Assembly: GCA_007570785.1 (NCBI GenBank)
Contig: ML660774.1
Coordinates: 10,548,185-10,612,184 of the forward strand
Length of the DNA stretch: 64,000 nt
Origin: Antilocapra americana
Taxonomy: Eukaryota > Chordata > Mammalia > Artiodactyla > Antilocapridae
Direction of reading: 5' to 3'
In this document: one piece after another, positions 57,001 to 64,000 of the stretch
Numbering within the stretch: the stretch's first letter is position 1
Layout: each line of letters starts with the position of its first letter
Position numbers and translations under genes: made by a program
The notes under the pieces: model-generated
The model's database searches: none
What the model saw: the letters and a program-made list of their open reading frames with translations, nothing else
What the model was told of the DNA's origin: nothing

Positions 57001-57400
57001 GTCAACTTCGCATTTCACAAAAGCACCCCTTTCAAACACTCCACGTTGCAAATGTCTTCTTAGTAATCTCTTATGTTGTACAGGTATCTCCTGCCTCCTC
57101 GCTGGGCCTGAAATGCAATTTGTGGCTGAATGAGGCAGCCAGAGCCCCTCTGAACTGCATTTTCACTGATAATCTTTCTCTGCTCTTCTCCCTCCCCGCT
57201 TCATTCTGCAGAGCCTGCCTACGTGGGGCTATGCCCTTTTGATCGGAGTTTTCCACTGTGACCCTCACTGGTGCGGATGAAGGTATGGTTATCAAAGCTA
57301 ATGAGAGATTCGAAAAGACTGAAATCCACTTCCAGTTGCAAGGCCAATTAATGCCAAGTTCAAATATTCATTCGAAGTAATTTGACAATCTGGACTTTCC
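57001..57400. other. Unique block, possible conserved regulatory DNA
   Basis: No repeat. I count about nine CpGs over 57008-57380 against an AT-rich background. The 57285-57385 part has several homeodomain-type TAAT/ATTA cores and a 'tatcaaag' TCF/LEF-like word. Conservation is an inference and cannot be tested here. Confidence 0.3.
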
Positions 57401-57640
57401 TCTTGTCTTTTCTCTCCTCTGTTTTCATCCCAGCTGTAGAGAGCAGCAGGATTTGCATCTTGCCTGGATCTGCTTGTTCCTTTGCTCAGGATGTCTTCCT
57501 GCCCATTCTCTGGGGAGCTTCTCATTCACTGTTTAACAGGCCAGCTCTTCCATACATGTACCCGAGCCCCTGCAACCACTGGTATTGTCTTTCTCTATCC
57601 TCACAGTCTACATTATACATCTGTGATAGAATTTGCCATA

Positions 57641-58775
57641 TGTTATACATTTTTATTTTTAATTATGGTTAAATGCACAATATAACGTTTACCAGCTTGA
57701 CCATTTTTAAGGGTACGGTTTAATCGTGTAACATATTAACACAAAACATTCACATATATTCATGCCCAAGAATTAATGCTTTCAAATTGTAGTGCTGGAG
57801 AAGACTCTTGAGAGTCCCTTGGACAGCGAGGAGATCAAACCAATGAATCCTAAGGGAAATCACCCCTTAATATTCATTGGAAGGACTGATGCTGAAGCTC
57901 CAATACTTTGGCCACCTGAGGCAAGGAGCCATCTCATCAAAAAAGACCCTGATTCTGGGAAAGATTGAAGGCCAAAGGAGAAGAGGGCAGCAGAGTAGGG
58001 ATGGTTAGATAGCATCACCAACTCAATGGACATGAATTTGGGCAAACTCTGGGAGACGGTGGAGGACAGAGGAGCCTGGCGTGCCACAGTGCATGGGGTC
58101 ACAAGGATTCGCACATGACTTAGCTACTGAACAGCAACACATTCACACTGTTGTGCAACAAATCTTCAGAACTTTTCATCTTGCAAAATTAAAATTATAC
58201 ACCCATTAAATAATTCTCTCGATTTCTCCTCACCCACCCAGCAACAAACATTCTACTTTTTGTTTCTTCAAATTGGGCTAGTTCAGATACTTCATTTAAG
58301 TGGAATAATGTAGTACTTGTATTTTTCTAACTGGCTTATTCGCTTAGCATAGTATCCTCAAGGTTCATCCAAATGGCAGCATGTGTCAGAATGTAATTCT
58401 TCTTTAATATTTCATTGTAAGCATATAATATGTCGTTTATTATTCACCCATCAATGAGCACTTAGGTGGCTTCCACCTTTTGGCTATTATGTGATGCTGC
58501 TATGAACATGAATATGCAAATATCTCTTTGAGACCTTGCTTTTAATTCTTTTGGAAAAACATACAGAATTGGAATTTCTGGATCACATGGATCCAACTTT
58601 TTGAGGCACCACCATATTGTTTTCCATAGTGGCTACACCTTTTACATTCCCATCAACAGCACGCAAGGATTCCAATTTTCCTACATCTTTACCAACACTT
58701 TCATTTTCTGGCTTTTCTGACAGTAGCCATCCTCATGGGTATGCAGTGACTGTCACATACTATTTTAATTATCTG
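57641..58775 (-). repeat. Old L1 3' part, antisense, split by BovB
   Basis: Antisense L1 3' UTR ('taattatggttaaatgcaca', 'gcttgaccatttttaagg'), then after BovB 'gttgtgcaacaaatcttcag', 'ctggcttattcgcttagcat', 'catcaatgagcacttaggtg', 'tctggatcacatgg', 'ttccatagtggctacacct', 'tttaccaacactttcatttt'. No coding frame left. BovB sits at about 57768-58137. Confidence 0.85.
57768..58137 (+). mobile_element. BovB LINE 3' end, sense, inside old L1
   Basis: 'gaattaatgctttcaaattg' to 'acttagctactgaacagcaa'. It contains a short internal deletion of the usual 'gctgaaactccaatac' phrase. The 84-codon antisense frame is not a gene. Confidence 0.92.
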
Positions 58776-59240
58776 TAGTCTAGCACTGATTCCTTCCAGA
58801 GAGAGAACTAAGCCTTTTCATCTGTGTGTTGCTAATGTCTAATCATGAGTCTAAAACATAATATGTCCTTTAAAAAAAAAAAGCCCATTCAAAGAATAAA
58901 TGTTATAAAACCTCTAATAAGCCTTAGGCTCTTTTAGCAACAGAAGGGCAGGTGACTCACTGCACCCTTTCCTCCAGTGGGTCGAGGAGTAGAGTTCATT
59001 GCTAGAAGGTGCAGTAGCAGTGGTAAAAAAAAAAAAAAAAGAGGAGCTGGCAAGCTAGTTCCATGTGCCTTGATTAGAAGAAAATGGCAGACTGGGATGA
59101 GAGCAAGGAGCTGACACAAGACTGAGAGACAGCCCTGAGAATTTTTAATTTGAAGAAAACCCTATCTGCCCATGATCTTCAGTCCCTAAACTGGCAGGGT
59201 TCACCATCTCTACTTCCCTGAGGAACACTCAAGGAAGACA

Positions 59241-59243
<3 letters not shown>
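58776..59243. other. Non-coding, possible L2 tail
   Basis: 58796-58905 may be a degraded L2 tail ending 'aaagaataaatg'. An A-run lies at 59025-59040. No gene. Confidence 0.4.

Positions 59244-59297
<54 letters not shown>
59244..59297. repeat. (TG)n microsatellite
   Basis: About 26 TG units, nearly uninterrupted, at the 3' tail side of an antisense SINE. Two overlapping frames rich in Cys-Val are translations of this run and the SINE. Confidence 0.97.
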
Positions 59298-59300
<3 letters not shown>

Positions 59301-59494
59301 CTCAGCCATGTCCAACTCTTTGCAACCCCATGGACTGTAGCCCACCAGGATCCTCAGTCCATGGGATTCTTCAGGCAAGAATACTGGAGTGGGTTGCCGT
59401 TTCCTGTTCCAAGGTATCTTCCTGTCCCTGGGGTCGAATCTGTATCTGCCGCATTGGTCAGCGGATTCTTTACCCCTTGGCCACCAGGGAAGTT
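59298..59494 (-). mobile_element. Bov-tA SINE, antisense
   Basis: 'tatgctcagccatgtccaac', 'caggcaagaatactggagtg', 'ggattctttaccccttggcc', 'accagggaagtt'. The (TG)n run stands where its 3' tail ends. Confidence 0.93.
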
Positions 59495-61299
59495 CCTGGC
59501 CATGGGGGTCACTGGTTACCTAGGAAGGGGGTTTTCTGTGTTCCTGGCCCCCTCTGTCAATACATAGAGAGAGTCTACACAGGTACTTCTAATTAGGTTT
59601 TAGGATCCAAACAATCCTGGAACACAACCCACTGGCAAACTAAAGAATGCCATAGAGTTTATCATAGCTTTACACATGACAAAACCGAGAATCTTTATGA
59701 ATACAAACAATGGCACAAGATCAAAGATTATATCCCAAAGGTACTGATTCTGCTCTTTGTAGAGCCTGGCCTTGTGAACTTTATCAGCAATTTATAGATG
59801 CATTTTGCATATTTCATTCTCAAGCTGTTAATATATTCCTTTCCTGGCAGCTCAGTTTTTCTAAGAGAGCCCAATCCCTTGCTTAATGTTCAAAGAATCG
59901 GTAGTTTTCTTTTGCCCAGCGTTCCACACTTTCAAAGCACAGGCCTTCCTAAGTAGTATATTCCTTAAATAATTACAGGTCTCTTTTAAAATAAACTCTT
60001 CCCAACTTGATACCAGTCTATATTTTTACTGGGTTTTGATTCTGCCTTCAGAGTTGTTTCAGCAACGCTAATTATAAAGAAAAAGATAAGGCCAAATTGT
60101 TTTTCTTCCGCATTCATAGCAGCTCAGAAAATGAATTGTAGCATTCTGCTTTCTTATTTGTACAGGTATTGATATGTTCATTGTGGCAACATCTTCACAG
60201 ATAATAAAAATGACATCCTTTTTGTAGATGTGCTAATTATCTCTTCTTGATCAAGAAAAAAACATTGAATCAGCTTCTAACTACAGAGCTTCATTTACAT
60301 CCATATTTCATGCTAGCAAGAAGCCTGGTCTATTTTGTGCTACTTCGTATTTTGGCTAGGAAATAAGAATATTCTGGAAAATTATTATTAAGAAATGCTT
60401 AAAATAACCAATGTATATGATTGGTTGTGTGAAATCACCACCAGTTAGGCTATAATATTGATGTAAATACAAAGAAATGGTAAGGACACTAAACAACAAA
60501 CAGGATGAATGGTTTGCAACATCCAACTTGAGCCACAAGGATTAATTCAATCAACTTTGAACATGCAGAAATAACTCTGCTATTAAATAACTATTTGCAT
60601 CAGGAAGAAGCAACCTGCATATTTTTAAGACATAAAAGCTATATCATCCCCTGGCAACAGAAAGAGGCCAACATATTCATGATGGTCCATTCATTTATTT
60701 CATTTTACTTCTTCAGCCTTAAGACCAAAATTGTTTGTGATTGCAGATTAGGCTTCCCAAATTCTGTTTGATTATAGTTCTTTGTTATTTTCTGAAAGCC
60801 TATTTAGTTGTGAAATTGGATGTAAAATCATATTCTTGGCAGAAAAAAAAATCCTGATCCTTAACCTTAATTTACATATTTGAACCTCAAAGAAATTAGT
60901 ATGATTTATGTTTATAAAATAATACCTTCAGTACCATGAAATGTTACAATGTAAAAATCAAAATTCACTATCAAAAGAGAGAAAATGAGAGAGAAATAGA
61001 ACTTTTCTCATGTTTTGTTTTAGTGGGAACCAGATTTTTAATTCCAACCAAAAGATGTTTTCTAATAAACAGATAAAACTGACCTGCCTTTAATTCTAAT
61101 GCACAGAAGTCATAAGCTAAGTAATCCACGTAGTTCCCATTCTCTTTCTATCCCAGTCTTAACAGTGCAGACATACTGACTTCCATAAAATGTTGTTGAG
61201 CTACTTAATAGGAGCCCAAGGCAAGACCAGAGGGTTGTTTAGCCCAATTCTCCAGGTTAGTCTGGATATCGATGCTCCCAGGTTAAACAATGATGAAAT
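59495..61299. other. Long repeat-free AT-rich stretch
   Basis: About 1.8 kb without any repeat I recognise, which is unusual for this window. 59740-60360 is the most complex part. It contains Oct/POU-like 'atttgcat'-type words ('cattttgcatatttcatt' near 59800) and several TAAT cores. There are no open frames above 60 codons apart from one antisense (60356-60538). It could be conserved regulatory DNA; untested. Confidence 0.35.
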
Positions 61300-61496
61300 G
61301 GCTTCCCAGGGGCTCAATGGTAAAGGATCCACCTCACAATGCAGGAGACACGGGGTTGGGAACATCCCATGGAGAAGGAAATGGCAACCCACTCCAGTAT
61401 TTTTGCCTGGAGAATCCCATGGTCAGAGGAGCCTGGTGGGTTACAGTCCGTGGGGCCAAAAAGACTGAGACACAACTGAGTGACTAAACAACAACA
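61300..61496 (+). mobile_element. Bov-tA SINE, sense
   Basis: 'ggcttcccaggggctcaatg' with a shortened tRNA-like part (the 'gttcgatccctgggtc' segment is deleted near 61353), then 'agtatttttgcctggagaat' and 'cacaactgagtgactaaaca'. Frames on both strands are SINE translations. Confidence 0.93.
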
Positions 61497-62097
61497 AATA
61501 TTAAAGTAAGATATGGAGCTAGAGTGAAAATTTAAATCTTTTGCTTCCCAGTCCAGAGTTCTTTTTACCAGAATACTATAGCTCTGTAACTTTTGGACAG
61601 GGCTTTTACCTTTTCTGGGTCTCTGTGTCATTATTAAATTTAATGTTTTAACACTACCTAAGCTTACTCATTGAGCTGTTTTGACACAACACATTCACAT
61701 AACAGTACAGTATAAAATATACATATAAGATATTCTATCCTTAAAAAATAATAAAAATCAAAATATCAAAACATTATGAAAGTGTCACTTATATGGGCTA
61801 CTCTGTCACCCAATAATAGGAATAACTTGTGAAAACCTCCAGAGAAGAAAAGTGACAGACTCGTTGATGTGCCTTTCCAGATACATGCACTTGGCTTGTG
61901 TCTGGCTACAGAATCTCTGACAAGAATCTGTGACAGTGCCTGGATTCTAGAGCCAGTTACTGCTGCCAGTACAAACCAGAGGCACGTCCTGTGGTGGGCT
62001 GCACCTTTGCCCTCATATCAACCATGAACTAAACCTGAAAGCACCTACCTCATACCTATGCCAGCCACCTCTTCCCTCCCCCATCAGGTTTCCAGTT
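61497..62097. other. Non-coding, nothing recognised
   Basis: No gene or repeat seen apart from the last bases before BovB. Confidence 0.5.
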
Positions 62098-62742
62098 TAG
62101 TTCAGTTCAGTTCAGTCGCTCAGTCATGTCCAACTCTTTGCGACCCCATGAACCGCAGCACACAAGGCCTCCATGTCCATCGCCAGCTCCCGCAGTCCAC
62201 CCAAACCCACACCCATTGAGTAGGTGATGCCATCCAGCCAGCTCATCCTGTGTTGTCCCTTCTCCTCCTACCCCCAATTCTTCCCAGAATCAGGGTCTTT
62301 TCCAGTGAGTCAGTTCTTTGCATGAGGTGGCCAAAGTATTGGAGTTTCAGCTTCAGCATCAGTCCTTCCAATGAATATTCAGGACTGGTTTCCTTTAGGA
62401 TGGACTGGCTGGCTCTCCTTGTGGTCCAAGGGACTCTCAAGAGTCTTCTCCAACACCACAGTCCAAAAGCATCAATTCTTAGGTGCTCAGCTTTCTTCAC
62501 AGTCCAACTCTCACATCCATACATGACTACTGGAAAAACCTTGACTAGATGGACCTTTGTTGGCAAAGTAATGTCTCTGCTTTTCAATATGCTAAATAGG
62601 TTGGTCATAACTTTCCTTCCCAGTAATAAGCATCTTTTAATTTCATGGCTGCAGTCACCATCTGCAGTGACTTTGGAGTCCCCCAAAATAAAGTCTCTCA
62701 CTGTTTCCACTGTTTACCCATCTATTTGCCATGAACTGATGA
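62098..62742 (-). mobile_element. BovB LINE 3' end, antisense
   Basis: 'agttcagttcagttcagtcg' (3' end) to 'atttgccatgaactgatgag', about 645 bp. Its right, 5'-truncated border touches a 64-base sequence that is repeated at 63210. Confidence 0.95.
62243..62710 (-). pseudogene. BovB reverse-transcriptase C-terminal remnant
   Basis: A 155-codon open frame, the best-preserved BovB coding stretch in the window. It includes SKVTADGDCSHEIKRCLLLG, then MYGCESWTVKKAEHLR, LWCWRRLLRVPWT and KLQYFGHLMQRTDSLEKT, the C-terminal part of the RTE-type polyprotein. A small deletion shortens the usual 'VKAMVFPVV' part. It lacks the endonuclease and RT catalytic core, so it is inactive. Confidence 0.92.
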
Positions 62743-62806
62743 GAATAAAAGTAGAGAAAATAAGGAGTTAGGTTCATTTGTTTATTTAACCAATTGAGTT
62801 TCCCCT
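62743..62806. repeat. Short recent duplication, copy 1
   Basis: 64 bases that recur at 63210-63277. The only differences are a 4-base indel (GAAA) and one T/G substitution. It starts at the 5'-truncated border of BovB. Confidence 0.93.
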
Positions 62807-63209
62807 AAGTGTGACTGCCCGGAAAGTAGCTACAAACAGGTACGGTCTGATGCTCTTTGCATGGACTGTTTGGAGAGGCAGTCCCTCTTGTGACTTTACC
62901 TGTGACATTCTATGTGACATGGCTGCTGCCAGCTCAGTATCAACTCTCTTATATTTTTAGTCCCTCTCCCCAATCTGACTCACCTTTCCCCTAATGTTTA
63001 CTTCCTTGGGTTGCACTCTTACTGAAGCACAGCCCCTAATATTTGTCTCAAGCACTATCTTCTAAGAAACCCAAGCAGAGACACTATCCAATTAGGAATT
63101 TTTAAAAAGATTAATTACAAATTAAGGGCTCAGTTGAGTATAGAAATTATGAATGTAAGTAAGTAAGTAGAGTTATATGATGTTTTTTTTTTTTTTCCCA
63201 GCACCCCAG
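62807..63209. other. Unique segment between the two duplication copies
   Basis: About 400 bp, no repeat recognised, ending in a T-tract (63183-63196) and 'cccagcaccccag'. It might be inserted DNA with the 64/68-bp repeats as flanks. Confidence 0.5.
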
Positions 63210-63277
63210 GAATAAAAGTAGAGAAAGAAAATAAGGAGTTAGGTTCATTTGTGTATTTAACCAATTGAGTTTCCCCT
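63210..63277. repeat. Short recent duplication, copy 2
   Basis: 68 bases, partner of 62743-62806, in direct orientation, 467 bp downstream. Confidence 0.93.
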
Positions 63278-63769
63278 GTGATTACCATTAAGGATTCCAA
63301 ATAATAATAATAATAAAATCCATTGGGTTCTAGTTGTTTCTTCTTTAGAAATTAACTTTACACAGTGAAATTAAAGTTGAGATAATCCAAGACACAGGTG
63401 AGATGGTATTTGTGAAGAGTCAAGAGGGAAGTAAATAATACATTAGAAGGCAAGGACTGGTGAGGAAACTGAAGGTACAGATGAGATCAGAGAAGAAGCC
63501 AGTAAGGAGGGGGAATGCAGGCAGCAAAAGGCAGTGGGAAAAAATGTCAGGACATGTTTCAGATATTAAGCCATTCTATGTGACAGCAAGTCCAGAGTAT
63601 AAGCCTAAGAGAGAGTGGTGGCTACACAGCGTGAATAAAGATGGTAAAATGAGAGGAATCTAAAGAACCGAGGCAGGAGTGCTGGGTGCTTCATCAGAGT
63701 GAACTGAAAGCATGTAAAATAAACCAGAAGATGATAGATCCCAGCGTAGTCTTTATTCTTCCCTAAAGT
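63278..63769. other. Non-coding, nothing recognised
   Basis: An (AAT)n patch lies at 63298-63315. The 67-codon basic frame at 63460-63663 has no domain. Confidence 0.5.
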
Positions 63770-63900
63770 TGGTATCATCTACTTGATGGACACGAATTTG
63801 AGCAAACTCCGGGAGACTGAAGGATAGGGAAGCCTGGCATGCTGCTGTTCATGGGGTTGCAAAGAGTCAGACATGACTGAACGACTGAACAGCAACAACA
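63770..63900 (+). mobile_element. BovB LINE 3' end fragment, sense
   Basis: 'tggacacgaatttgagcaaa', 'atagggaagcctggcatgct', 'gttgcaaagagtcagacatg', ending 'ctgaacagcaacaacaa'. Only the last ~130 bases of the element are present. The 100 bases after it hold nothing recognisable. Confidence 0.9.
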
Positions 63901-64000
63901 AATTTGGCTAAGATAGGAAGAAGCTGCAATTAAGAGGGGAAGATGCTGAGCTCATCAACTGCTCATTTAAAATAACCATCAGCCCAATAAGGGATGAAAA

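Noticed and set aside
59246..59596. Cys-Val-rich repeat proteins of 105-116 codons
   Set aside because: They are translations of the (TG)n microsatellite and the adjoining SINE.
62243..62710. 155-codon antisense frame as a gene
   Set aside because: It is BovB polyprotein remnant inside a 5'-truncated BovB insertion.

Overview
The window looks like non-coding DNA from a bovid ruminant (cattle, buffalo, sheep or goat group). The evidence is its repeat content: about twenty Bov-tA/Bov-A SINE copies including one Bov-A2 dimer, ten 3' pieces of the BovB (RTE-clade) LINE, and young ruminant-type L1 copies. Beneath these lie older mammalian layers: L2, MIR, L1M, MLT1 and Tigger-like DNA transposons. 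I found no convincing protein-coding exon, tRNA, rRNA or intact RNA gene. The open reading frames are either short chance frames or the remains of LINE reverse transcriptases.

Layout. 1-8 kb: antisense L1M-like sequence split by a SINE, a Tigger-like transposon at 3.2-3.9 kb, L2 tails, an old sense L1 followed by a younger antisense L1, and an MLT1 LTR. 8-14 kb: mostly unique sequence, a second Tigger-like element split by a solo ERV LTR (10.3-11.7 kb), and a CpG-retaining unique block near 12 kb. 14-18 kb: a cluster of overlapping perfect hairpins, an L1 tail, a BovB tail, a MIR, and an old L1 carrying a 33-base U2 snRNA fragment with 12-bp target duplications. 18-25.6 kb: SINEs, BovB and an unexplained pair of ~275-bp direct repeats 3.4 kb apart, then L1 ORF1-like and antisense L1M-like sequence. 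25-30.6 kb: SINEs in AT-rich unique DNA. 30.6-32.5 kb: a young 5'-truncated L1. 33-49 kb: CHR-type SINE, many Bov-tA and BovB copies, L2, MIRs, and three BovB copies forming an inverted arrangement at 44.9-46.5 kb. 50.6-52.6 kb: a young L1 with a large 5' inversion and target-site duplications. 52.6-64 kb: BovB, Bov-A2, an antisense L1 split by BovB, a long unique stretch at 59.6-61.2 kb, and a near-identical 64/68-bp direct duplication next to a BovB copy at 62.7-63.3 kb.

There is no set of cooperating genes. What the window records well is a chronology of nested insertions, much of it fixed by target-site duplications read directly from the sequence. Family names come from memory of consensus sequences, so subfamily labels are approximate. 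The unique blocks flagged as possible conserved regulatory DNA are inference from base composition and lack of repeats only.
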